Positions 1 through 6,980 of a DNA stretch of 8,381 nt are shown here, piece by piece; position 1 is the stretch's first letter, and each line of letters begins with the position of its first letter. Position numbers and translations under genes: made by a program. Where the stretch lies: NCBI GenBank assembly GCA_945866505.1, contig CAMBHH010000153.1:1-8381 (forward strand). Direction: 5' to 3'. The notes beneath the pieces are model-generated. The model saw only the letters and a list, made by a program, of their open reading frames with translations. It did no database searches and had not been told where the DNA came from. The DNA comes from Flavobacterium psychrophilum. GTDB taxonomy: Bacteria; Bacteroidota; Bacteroidia; Flavobacteriales; Flavobacteriaceae.

Positions 1-1922
1 TACCCTTAACTAATTTTTTGAGTTTTGATTATCTCTTTGCTTCCACAGAATATGCTGGTACAGGTTCCTGTAATTATACTGATGCATTTGCTTTTTTAAT
101 AAAAGAAAACAGCCCAAGTGCGGTTTATACCAATCTGGCGGTAATTCCAGGCACACAAACCCCTGTTTCCTCTACCAATATCCGTCCTGCCATTCCTCCA
201 TCGGGATCCAATAATGGTTGCGGTGCTGTAAACGACAACTATTTTAATGGTTTCAATACAACTTCAAGTCCCATAAATTATGCTGGGCAAACTGTCGTAT
301 TAAACGCTCAAACTCCTGTAATTGCGGGAAAAAGTTACCATATTAAGTTAGTTATTGCCAATGATTTTAATGAATATTACGATTCGGCAGTGTTTTTAAA
401 AGCGGGAAGCTTTGCTCCAAAAATAGACTTAGGGGTCGATAGATTAGCATCCAGCAATCCAATTTGCTTTGGCGAAAGCTATACTATTGACACCAAATTA
501 CCACCAACTTACGCTTATAAATGGTATAAAGATGGAAAGATACTTTCTTCTGAAAAAAGTCCAAGTTTACGTATTGCTGATAGTGGAATCTATAAAGTTG
601 AAGTGGTTTTCACTCCAGCAACTTGTTTGGCTACAGACGAAATAAAATTAGAATTTGCTCCCGAAATTATTTTATTAAATACCACTCTTGCTCAATGCAA
701 TGATAATAGTGACGGGATTTCTATTTTTGATTTAACTAAAGTAGAGAACATTATCAAAAACAACAACGCTGGTTTAAGTCCAGTCGTCTATTACGAATCG
801 AAAGCAGATGCACAAGTACCAAGAAATCCAATTTTGACTCCTACTGCTTATGAAAACAAACTTACAGTACCCTTTCTTATAGCTAGAGTTACCAACTCAT
901 TTGGCTGTGCCAGTTATGCTGAAATCAAACTTGTAATTGCAAACAATATTCTTGCAGTACAAAATCCTATATCAACCTGTGATGGTGATGTACTACAAGA
1001 CGGATTAAACCAGTTTGATTTGAATACCCAAGTTAGTCCACAAGTTTTGAGTGGTTTGCCTTCTACGATGATTGTAGAATATTATTCAAACACGACAGGT
1101 GCCATTGCCCAAAAAAATCCTTTGCCCAATATTTTCAAAAACACCATTCCAAACCAACAAATTATTCAAGCTCGCATTGTCAACGGTACAGATTGTTTCG
1201 GAATTGTTCCAATTACACTTAATGTGAACACATTCATTCCTCCCGATTTTCAGGACGAAACCGCAAGTCTTTGTTTTGGTTCTAAAGTCGATTTAAGTGT
1301 GGCTTCTGGTTTTTCATCTTATTTATGGAGCAATGGAGAAAAGACAGAAGGCATTTCAGTTTATAGTGCTGGTGATTATTCGGTAACTGTTACCAATGCC
1401 AATGGATGTTCGGCCGTGAAAAAATTTACCGTGAATCGCTCTGAAATTGCTACAATTACTGGTGCAACAATTGATGATTTTACAGGAAAGGAGAATTCAG
1501 TTTTATTACAATATACGGGCAATGGTGGTAATTTTGAATTTTCCCTAGATGGCTCTTCTTTTCAAGACAGTCCACTTTTCACAGGAATAGCGCCTGGAAA
1601 ATATTTTGGGTATGTAAATGACAAAAACGGATGCGGACTATCTGAGCCATTTATAGTTTATGTGCTCGATTATCCGCGATTTTTTACTCCAAATGGAGAT
1701 GGATACAATGATGTTTGGAAAATAAAAAATCTAGATTTATTTCCTGGGGTGTCTTTGACCATCTTTGACCGCTTTGGCAAATTATTAAAAGAGCTCAACA
1801 TTAACAGTCCCAGTTGGAACGGAAAATATGCTAGCAAAGAATTACCAGCAGATGATTATTGGTTTCAATTAAACTTTGGTGACGGAAAAAGAATAAAAGG
1901 TCATTTTACATTAAAAAGATGA
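1..1922 (+). CDS. T9SS type B sorting domain protein with choice-of-anchor L domain (5' partial)
   Basis: The frame is open to the left edge (first full codon at position 3), so the true start is upstream. A TTG at 18 is an internal codon, not a start. The N-terminal part (about 3-410) matches the choice-of-anchor L domain: FxYLFASTEY near 27-56, an Asn/Cys-containing stretch with NxYFNGF, then YHIKLVIAND and YDSAVFLKAGSF. An Ig-like domain follows (about 425-655; WYKDG and SGIYKVEV). Two modules of about 90 residues come next (about 670-950 and 955-1240), each with one cysteine pair. Then a second Ig-like domain (about 1240-1440; YLWSNGE, AGDYSVTVTNANGC), a short beta module (about 1440-1670; FEFSLDG, VNDKNGCG) and the type B sorting domain (1671-1919). 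By family knowledge this is an exported protein handled by the T9SS and exposed on, or released from, the cell surface; an adhesin role is inferred. Its signal peptide is outside the window. The next gene starts 22 bp after its TGA stop. Confidence 0.93.
   Translation, partial: PLTNFLSFDYLFASTEYAGTGSCNYTDAFAFLIKENSPSAVYTNLAVIPGTQTPVSSTNIRPAIPPSGSNNGCGAVNDNYFNGFNTTSSPINYAGQTVVLNAQTPVIAGKSYHIKLVIANDFNEYYDSAVFLKAGSFAPKIDLGVDRLASSNPICFGESYTIDTKLPPTYAYKWYKDGKILSSEKSPSLRIADSGIYKVEVVFTPATCLATDEIKLEFAPEIILLNTTLAQCNDNSDGISIFDLTKVENIIKNNNAGLSPVVYYESKADAQVPRNPILTPTAYENKLTVPFLIARVTNSFGCASYAEIKLVIANNILAVQNPISTCDGDVLQDGLNQFDLNTQVSPQVLSGLPSTMIVEYYSNTTGAIAQKNPLPNIFKNTIPNQQIIQARIVNGTDCFGIVPITLNVNTFIPPDFQDETASLCFGSKVDLSVASGFSSYLWSNGEKTEGISVYSAGDYSVTVTNANGCSAVKKFTVNRSEIATITGATIDDFTGKENSVLLQYTGNGGNFEFSLDGSSFQDSPLFTGIAPGKYFGYVNDKNGCGLSEPFIVYVLDYPRFFTPNGDGYNDVWKIKNLDLFPGVSLTIFDRFGKLLKELNINSPSWNGKYASKELPADDYWFQLNFGDGKRIKGHFTLKR
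670..1240 (+). repeat. Two tandem cysteine-paired protein modules in gene 1
   Basis: Two diverged modules of about 90 residues are encoded in tandem. Each opens with a Cys-Asp/Asn acidic stretch and an F-D-L motif (QCNDNSDG…IFDLT; TCDGDV…QFDLN), continues with a YY-containing strand (VVYYESK; VEYYSNT), and ends with an ARVTN or ARIVN strand and a second cysteine. The paired cysteine codons are at 696 and 906 (70 residues apart) and at 978 and 1194 (72 residues apart). The same module occurs four times in gene 2. The similarity is visible in the protein, not as identical DNA. A disulfide in the exported protein is inferred. Confidence 0.75.
1671..1919 (+). other. T9SS type B C-terminal sorting domain (gene 1)
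   Basis: These are the last 83 codons of gene 1. They show the hallmarks of the gliding motility-associated C-terminal domain (TIGR04131 / CHU_C type): [25 protein letters not shown], a WNGK turn, LPADDYWFQL, and a basic end in GHFTLKR. In this family the domain directs the protein through the T9SS translocon after Sec export. It aligns almost without gaps to the end of gene 2. Confidence 0.95.
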
Positions 1923-1944
1923 TCCTTTTTTATATTTTTAGCAA

Positions 1945-4900
1945 ATGAAAAAAATAGCGCTTTTACTTTTTATTTTTATATCAATAAATTGTTTTGCACA
2001 GTTTAGCAAAACACATTTTATCCCGCCATTAACCTCGCAAGATGATTTTGTTGAAGATCAATACATCTATATTTCAACACCAAACACAACCAATGTTAAT
2101 TTTAAAATTATTGAAATTGGTGGTAATATAATTTTAGGTCAAGTAAGCAATACTGCTCCTTATGTTCATACAATTGGGCAAGGCGATAATACCCAACTCT
2201 TTACCCCAAAAACTAGGATCGGAATTGTTGGTAATAAGGGATACATCATTGAAGCTGAGGATTTAATTTATGCGAGTGTCCGATTGAATGCAACTAGAAA
2301 TAACAATGGAGGTTACAATCAAGCTGGCGGACTTGTTTCTAAGGGAACCAGTGCGCTAGGCACTTCATTTAGATTGGGCGGCATGTTGAACCCAAATGTA
2401 GATGATACTTTATTAAACTTTGGATCTGTATTAGCTACGGAAAACAATACTACGGTTACTATTTCAAACCTTCCAATTGGTACAATTTTTTCAGATGGAA
2501 CGAGTTATACCGCACCAATAGTGGTAAGCTTAAACAAAAATGAAAGCTACGTTTTGGCGTTAGAAAATTATGCGGGAAACAATTCTCCATCGAATAGTTC
2601 CAAAATGATTGGGGCATTAGTAGAAAGCAATAAACCCGTTGTTGTCAATTCGGGATCTATTGGAGGAAGTAATTCCACGCAAAGCGGCAGAGATGTTGGT
2701 TTCGATCAAATTGTTTCTTTTGAAAAAACAGGAAAAGAATACATTTTCATAAAAGCACTAGGAACAGATGAGCTAGAACGTGTTTTACTGATAGCACACA
2801 AACCCGATACTAAAATATTTGTCAATGGCAACCCACTTCCTTTTGCAACATTAGTAAATGCTGGCGATTATGTAGTCCTTGACGGTAGTAGATTTGTCAA
2901 TGAAAACTTGTATGTCAACGCTACCGAAAGTGTATTTGCCTATCAAAGCATTGCAGGAACAAATAATTCGGCAAACCAAAATCTTTTTTTCGTACCACCA
3001 CTCAATTGCGCTACGCCAAACACAGTCGATAATATCCCATTAATTCAATCTATTGGCAACATCGTATTCAACGGATCAATAAACATCGTTACAGAAACTG
3101 GCGCTTTGGTAAAAATTAACGGCACTATTACCTCAGCTCCTGCGGTTCAGGTACAAGGCAATTCAGGTTTTGTGCGTTATTCGGTCTCTGGTTTATCGGG
3201 CAACATTGCAATAAGTTCTTCTAAACAAGTTTATGTTTCGTATTTTAGTACTAATAATTTCGCCACTTATGGCGGCTACTATTCAGGATTTGATTTAAAA
3301 CCAGAAATTATATCCGATTTCAAAATAGGTTCAAGTTCCTTATGTATTCCAAATTTAGAACTAAAAATCAACGGTTCGTCATCCTACGATACTTTTAGAT
3401 GGTATAAAAATGACATTCTTATCCCTGGAGCTACAAATAACTCCTACATACCAGACACGCCAGGTTACTATCAAGTTCAAGGCGCTATTTCTGGATGTCC
3501 TGGCAATGGTTTTGTGCCTTCTGATAAAATACCCGTAAGTGGTTGTACAACAGACAACGATAAAGATGATACTAATGATAACATTGACGTTGATAATGAC
3601 AATGATGGCGTGTCGAACTGTACAGAATCCTATGGAGACCAAAAAATCGATATTTCAAATTATAATGCAGGAACAATTACGGTTGGAAAATATTTCAATT
3701 CCTTTACAGGCAAAGTTTCGACTTCTGTAACAGCAAGCGTATTACCATTTAGCAGTAGTTCAGATGGTAGCTTCATTACGGAAGTTCCTGCTGGAAAAGA
3801 CAATAGTGTGACGTATGCGCTTAATTTTCCTCAACCCATAAGCGTAGGTCTTGATTACGTTTCGACTGCAAATATTAGCGATTTATTAAATGCCGATGGC
3901 GAATATATCATCAATTCAGATATTGATAAAACTATTTCCGTACTAAATCCCGATGACCAATTATTAATTGATACAAATTATGACGGAATCTATGAAAGTG
4001 GCGTTACTCAATTTTCTTCTTTCGAAATCCGATTTAGGCTCAATAGCGCAACTCCTTTAGCAGCGGGAACTGGCACGTTCAAATTCCAATCTTATTTAAC
4101 CAATTCGATACGGTTTACACACAAAAATTTATCAGACGATTTTCCAAACAAATCGACGATGAAAATTTATGCGGTCTGCGTTCCAAAAGATTCTGATTTA
4201 GATGGCATTTCGGACGACATAGATACTGATTCTGACAACGATGGAATTCCTGACACCATAGAAGCCCAAGCAAATAATTCGGTTAATTTATCAAATTCTG
4301 ACACCAATAAAAATGGACTCGACAATGCTTTTGAGCCAGGATTAAACCCTGTTGACACAGATAAAGACGGAGTTTTGGACTATTTGGATTTGGACACCGA
4401 CAATGATGGAATTTTAGATTTAGTGGAAACTGGAAATGATTTGGATGCAGACGGAATTCGAAATTATCGCGATTTAGATAGTGATAATGATTTATGCTCA
4501 GATGTTAAAGAAGCTGGTTTTACAGATACTGATGGAGATGGAAAATTTGGAAACGCACCAATAACGGTTGACTTAAACGGTCGTGTTACTGGAGCTCCAT
4601 ATACAATTCCCCATCCCAACTATTTAATTGCTGCTCCTATTGTAATTACTACACAGCCAATAGTCGCTCCTATTTGCGAGTTGCAAAACGCTAAAATTAC
4701 TGTAGTTGATAATGGTGGATGTACTTATCAATGGCAACTTTCGACTAATGGCATAAATTGGAAAAACCTCGTAAACGATGCAACTTATGCTGATGTTACT
4801 ACAAACTCATTAGGAATAACAAAGGTTACCAGTGCTATGAATGGCTATAAATACCGTGTTGAATTGAGTAAAATAGGAAATTCTTGCGGTCTAACCTCAA

Positions 4901-6909
4901 CTGAAGCCACGTTGAGAATTTATGCATTACCTGTTGTAAATGATATTTCAATTATTCAATGCGACAATGATTTAGATGCAATTTCCACTTTCAATCTGAC
5001 TGTAAAAAACAATCAAATATCCGCGAATTCTAGTAAAGAAATTTTTACTTACTACACCACGTTGGCTGGAGCCAATGCGGCCGATCCGACGCAATTAATT
5101 CCAAATCCTATGGCTTTTACAAACACAACTGCTGGCACAATGCCAGTTTGGGCACGAGTTGTAAACACCAACGGTTGTTTTAGTGTTTCTAAAGTAACAT
5201 TGCAAGTTTTGGCAACAAATATTCCGTCCACTTACAATATTAAATTGCCCCCGACTTGTGATGATTTTTTGGATATTAATGGAAATAATAATGCCAACAA
5301 TAATAAGCGAGACGGAATTGCAACTTTTAACTTAACTACAACAAAAGCAACAATTCAAAACTTATTGCCAACCACTGTTGGGGTTAATTACACTATCAAT
5401 TATTATCGAAATCAAGCTGATGCATTAGCAGAACTTGATGTTATTACTGATTTAGTAAACTATAGAAATATTGGTTATCCAAACATGCAAGATATTTGGG
5501 TTCGTGTGGACAGTGATGTAGATAATGCGTGCTATGGATTAGGGCCGTTTGTTTCTCTAACTGTAGAAAAATTACCTTTTGCAAATCCAGTTTCAATCCC
5601 AAGACAATGTGATGACAACCAAGATAAGATTTTTGCATTTGATACCGCTACATTAGAAGCAAATATAAAAGGAATAAACCAATCTTTTCCGGTTACAGTG
5701 ACTTATTTTGATTCGTCTAATAATCCTCTCAAAGATGCTAATGGAGTTTTGATAACAAGTCCTTTCCCAAAGACTTTCACTACTAAATCACAAATTATAA
5801 AAGCTGTGATTACCAATGCTACCGCACAAAAATGTTTTGATGAAACTACTATACAGTTTATTGTTGATGATTTGCCACAAGCATTAGCCATGCCAATTAC
5901 ATCGACAAAATTCTGTGATGATGAAAAAGATCCATTATTCCAAGATGGAAAATTAGCATTTGATACTTCAACATTTGAAACCACAATTTTAAATGGTCAA
6001 ATTGGAATGAAAGTGAACTACTTTGATGAAAAGGGAAAGCCATTGCCTAGTCCATTGCCAAATCCGTTTGTAACAGGAACTCAAAATGTAAAAGTGATTG
6101 TCGAAAACCCAATCAATAAAACTTGTTATGCTGAAGTAATCATTCCTTTTATAGTAGATCCATTACCAAAAATAAATTTGAACACCAATGGAAACGATGA
6201 CAAATTAGTCTGCTCCAATAATCCAACATTTTTTGTACAACTCGACGCGGGAATTCAAGACGGCTCACCAACAAGTAATTATACTTATATTTGGTCAAAA
6301 GATGGGACTATTCTACCCAAAAAAACCTATGAGATAGATGTAAATGAAGAGGGATTGTATACTGTTGAAGTTACTAGCATAGACGGTTGTCCCAGAACTC
6401 GAACAATAAAAGTAACAGCCTCAGATGTAGCTAAATTAGATTCCATTCAAATTGTGGATATGGCTGAAAACAACACGGTAACAGTAAATGCAAGCGGTTT
6501 AGGAAATTACGAATACAGTTTAGACGACCCTTCTGGATTTTTCCAAGACGCTAAAATTTTCACTAATGTGGCTGGAGGTATACACACTATTTATGTGCGT
6601 GACAAAAAAGGTTGTGGTACTATTCAACAAACCATAGCCGTTGTAAGTGTTCCAAAATTCTTTACTCCAAACAATGATGGTTACAATGATTATTGGAGTG
6701 TAAAAGGCGTAAATGCTAGTTTCAACCCAAATTCAACAATCTACATTTTCGACCGATTTGGAAAACTTCTCAAACAATGGATTCCTTCACGAAGCGAAGG
6801 TTGGGACGGTACTTTCAACGGAATTCCTTTACCACCGGATGATTATTGGTACACCATAAAACTAGATGATGGACGAGAAGCTAAAGGTCATTTTAGTTTG
6901 AAACGTTAA
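1945..6909 (+). CDS. Large multidomain T9SS type B secreted protein, IgGFc-binding-like N-terminus
   Basis: The gene is complete, 1654 residues. ATG 1945 is the first possible start because an in-frame TAG lies at 1939-1941; no Shine-Dalgarno sequence is visible, as is usual in this phylum. Residues 1-18 are a Sec signal peptide (KK, hydrophobic core, cut after CFA). Residues about 20-452 resemble the bacterial IgGFc-binding-protein N-terminal domain ([40 protein letters not shown]). Next come an Ig-like domain (457-532; FRWYKND, GYYQV), a short calcium-type thrombospondin-3 block (537-559), a beta-rich domain of unknown function (560-747), a longer thrombospondin-3 block (748-869), an Ig-like domain (893-990), four cysteine-paired modules (about 997-1408), another Ig-like domain (1410-1492), a short beta module (about 1495-1568) and the sorting domain (1569-1654). 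It is probably a long, calcium-stiffened surface adhesin. Binding to IgG is not implied; the domain name comes from a mammalian protein and the ligand here is unknown. Confidence 0.95.
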   Translation: MKKIALLLFIFISINCFAQFSKTHFIPPLTSQDDFVEDQYIYISTPNTTNVNFKIIEIGGNIILGQVSNTAPYVHTIGQGDNTQLFTPKTRIGIVGNKGYIIEAEDLIYASVRLNATRNNNGGYNQAGGLVSKGTSALGTSFRLGGMLNPNVDDTLLNFGSVLATENNTTVTISNLPIGTIFSDGTSYTAPIVVSLNKNESYVLALENYAGNNSPSNSSKMIGALVESNKPVVVNSGSIGGSNSTQSGRDVGFDQIVSFEKTGKEYIFIKALGTDELERVLLIAHKPDTKIFVNGNPLPFATLVNAGDYVVLDGSRFVNENLYVNATESVFAYQSIAGTNNSANQNLFFVPPLNCATPNTVDNIPLIQSIGNIVFNGSINIVTETGALVKINGTITSAPAVQVQGNSGFVRYSVSGLSGNIAISSSKQVYVSYFSTNNFATYGGYYSGFDLKPEIISDFKIGSSSLCIPNLELKINGSSSYDTFRWYKNDILIPGATNNSYIPDTPGYYQVQGAISGCPGNGFVPSDKIPVSGCTTDNDKDDTNDNIDVDNDNDGVSNCTESYGDQKIDISNYNAGTITVGKYFNSFTGKVSTSVTASVLPFSSSSDGSFITEVPAGKDNSVTYALNFPQPISVGLDYVSTANISDLLNADGEYIINSDIDKTISVLNPDDQLLIDTNYDGIYESGVTQFSSFEIRFRLNSATPLAAGTGTFKFQSYLTNSIRFTHKNLSDDFPNKSTMKIYAVCVPKDSDLDGISDDIDTDSDNDGIPDTIEAQANNSVNLSNSDTNKNGLDNAFEPGLNPVDTDKDGVLDYLDLDTDNDGILDLVETGNDLDADGIRNYRDLDSDNDLCSDVKEAGFTDTDGDGKFGNAPITVDLNGRVTGAPYTIPHPNYLIAAPIVITTQPIVAPICELQNAKITVVDNGGCTYQWQLSTNGINWKNLVNDATYADVTTNSLGITKVTSAMNGYKYRVELSKIGNSCGLTSTEATLRIYALPVVNDISIIQCDNDLDAISTFNLTVKNNQISANSSKEIFTYYTTLAGANAADPTQLIPNPMAFTNTTAGTMPVWARVVNTNGCFSVSKVTLQVLATNIPSTYNIKLPPTCDDFLDINGNNNANNNKRDGIATFNLTTTKATIQNLLPTTVGVNYTINYYRNQADALAELDVITDLVNYRNIGYPNMQDIWVRVDSDVDNACYGLGPFVSLTVEKLPFANPVSIPRQCDDNQDKIFAFDTATLEANIKGINQSFPVTVTYFDSSNNPLKDANGVLITSPFPKTFTTKSQIIKAVITNATAQKCFDETTIQFIVDDLPQALAMPITSTKFCDDEKDPLFQDGKLAFDTSTFETTILNGQIGMKVNYFDEKGKPLPSPLPNPFVTGTQNVKVIVENPINKTCYAEVIIPFIVDPLPKINLNTNGNDDKLVCSNNPTFFVQLDAGIQDGSPTSNYTYIWSKDGTILPKKTYEIDVNEEGLYTVEVTSIDGCPRTRTIKVTASDVAKLDSIQIVDMAENNTVTVNASGLGNYEYSLDDPSGFFQDAKIFTNVAGGIHTIYVRDKKGCGTIQQTIAVVSVPKFFTPNNDGYNDYWSVKGVNASFNPNSTIYIFDRFGKLLKQWIPSRSEGWDGTFNGIPLPPDDYWYTIKLDDGREAKGHFSLKR
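3553..3621 (+). repeat. Thrombospondin type 3 calcium-binding block 1 (gene 2)
   Basis: Residues 537-559 are a run of aspartate and asparagine at alternating positions, ending in [12 protein letters not shown]. This is the DxDxDG calcium-coordination pattern of thrombospondin type 3 repeats. It directly follows an Ig-like domain and ends at Cys559, where a separate domain of about 190 residues begins. Confidence 0.85.
4186..4551 (+). repeat. Thrombospondin type 3 calcium-binding block 2 (gene 2)
   Basis: Residues 748-869 contain about six DxDxDG-type loops: [46 protein letters not shown] and DTDGDGKFG, with a degenerate copy (DTNKNGLDN) near 786-794. In this family each loop coordinates calcium and the array forms a stiff stalk once the protein is outside the cell. 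At DNA level the copies share short near-identical words around GACAAYGATGGAATT, so the block is a diverged tandem repeat. Confidence 0.92.
4933..6168 (+). repeat. Four tandem cysteine-paired modules (gene 2)
   Basis: Four consecutive diverged modules span residues about 997-1408. Each starts with a Cys-Asp motif (QCDNDLD, TCDDFLD, QCDDNQD, FCDDEKD) followed by a TF-N/F-D segment, and each ends in a strand with a second cysteine (NGCFS, NACYG, QKCFD, KTCYA). The pairs are Cys1006/1078, 1105/1196, 1222/1297 and 1324/1394, separated by 72, 91, 75 and 70 residues. The linkers between modules read (V/D)xLP. The second module is longer because of an Asn-rich insert. They match the two modules in gene 1. 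Similar repeats are familiar in flavobacterial surface proteins but their function is not known to me. Confidence 0.8.
6649..6906 (+). other. T9SS type B C-terminal sorting domain (gene 2)
   Basis: The last 86 residues carry [27 protein letters not shown], a WDGTFNG turn, [10 protein letters not shown], and the terminal GHFSLKR. This is the type B (gliding motility-associated) sorting domain that targets the protein to the type IX secretion machinery. It is strongly similar to the end of gene 1; the main difference is a few extra residues in the loop after the first motif and before the W-G turn. Confidence 0.96.
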
Positions 6910-6948
6910 TTATTACCAAATCAAGCCAGTATTATCTAGTCTCGGTTT

Positions 6949-6960
6949 GTAATTTATTAC
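6949..6960. repeat. Short palindrome GTAAT-TT-ATTAC before gene 3
   Basis: Two perfect 5-base arms are separated by two bases, and the right arm overlaps the candidate -7 element by three bases. The placement would suit an operator, but in AT-rich sequence a palindrome this short is expected by chance fairly often. Confidence 0.2.
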
Positions 6961-6965
6961 ATTTG
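6958..6965 (+). promoter_or_regulatory. Candidate Bacteroidota -7 promoter element before gene 3
   Basis: TACATTTG fits the TAnnTTTG consensus of the Bacteroidota primary sigma factor. No good TTG -33 element sits at the expected distance (the nearest TTG, 6947-6949, is too close). Transcription from it would leave a leader of only about 10 nt. This could be a weak promoter giving gene 3 its own expression, or a chance match in AT-rich DNA. Confidence 0.3.
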
Positions 6966-6980
6966 ATGTTTTAGTGGAAT

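Larger units (their letters stand above)
6910..6980 (+). other. 71-bp intergenic gap between genes 2 and 3
   Basis: This AT-rich spacer contains no gene and no GC-rich hairpin followed by a T-run, so no intrinsic terminator is supported. It holds a short palindrome and a promoter-like element (listed separately). An in-frame TAG at 6972-6974 fixes the ATG at 6981 as the first possible start of gene 3. Confidence 0.7.

Noticed and set aside
18..20. TTG as the start codon of gene 1
   Set aside because: The frame is open through to the left edge, and the choice-of-anchor L domain and signal peptide would be truncated by starting here. The gene is simply cut by the window.
1923..1944. Promoter in the 22-bp gap before gene 2 (TATATTTTTA)
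   Set aside because: It lacks the TTTG end of the Bacteroidota -7 consensus, and the gap is too short to hold a convincing promoter and leader. Co-transcription is simpler.
1945..2001. Lipoprotein signal with Cys16 as the lipidated residue
   Set aside because: The residues before Cys16 (S-I-N) do not fit a lipobox. The CFA-Q context fits signal peptidase I cleavage.
3379..3642. Minus-strand reading frame of 87 codons
   Set aside because: It lies antisense to the Ig-like and first calcium-repeat region of gene 2. Its Ile/Val-rich product is the mirror of repeated Asp/Asn codons (GAT/AAT read as ATC/ATT).
4186..4551. Diverged DNA tandem repeat as a mobile or CRISPR-like element
   Set aside because: The periodicity is explained by coding for DxDxDG calcium loops. 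Units are in frame, irregular in length, and lack spacers.
5703..5984. Minus-strand reading frame of 93 codons
   Set aside because: It is wholly antisense to the cysteine-paired modules of gene 2, has no recognisable domain and no start context.
6912..6953. Hairpin between ATTACcAAA and TTTGTAAT as a terminator of gene 2
   Set aside because: The stem is A/T-rich with a bulge, the loop is about 25 nt and no T-run follows. It is too weak for an intrinsic terminator.
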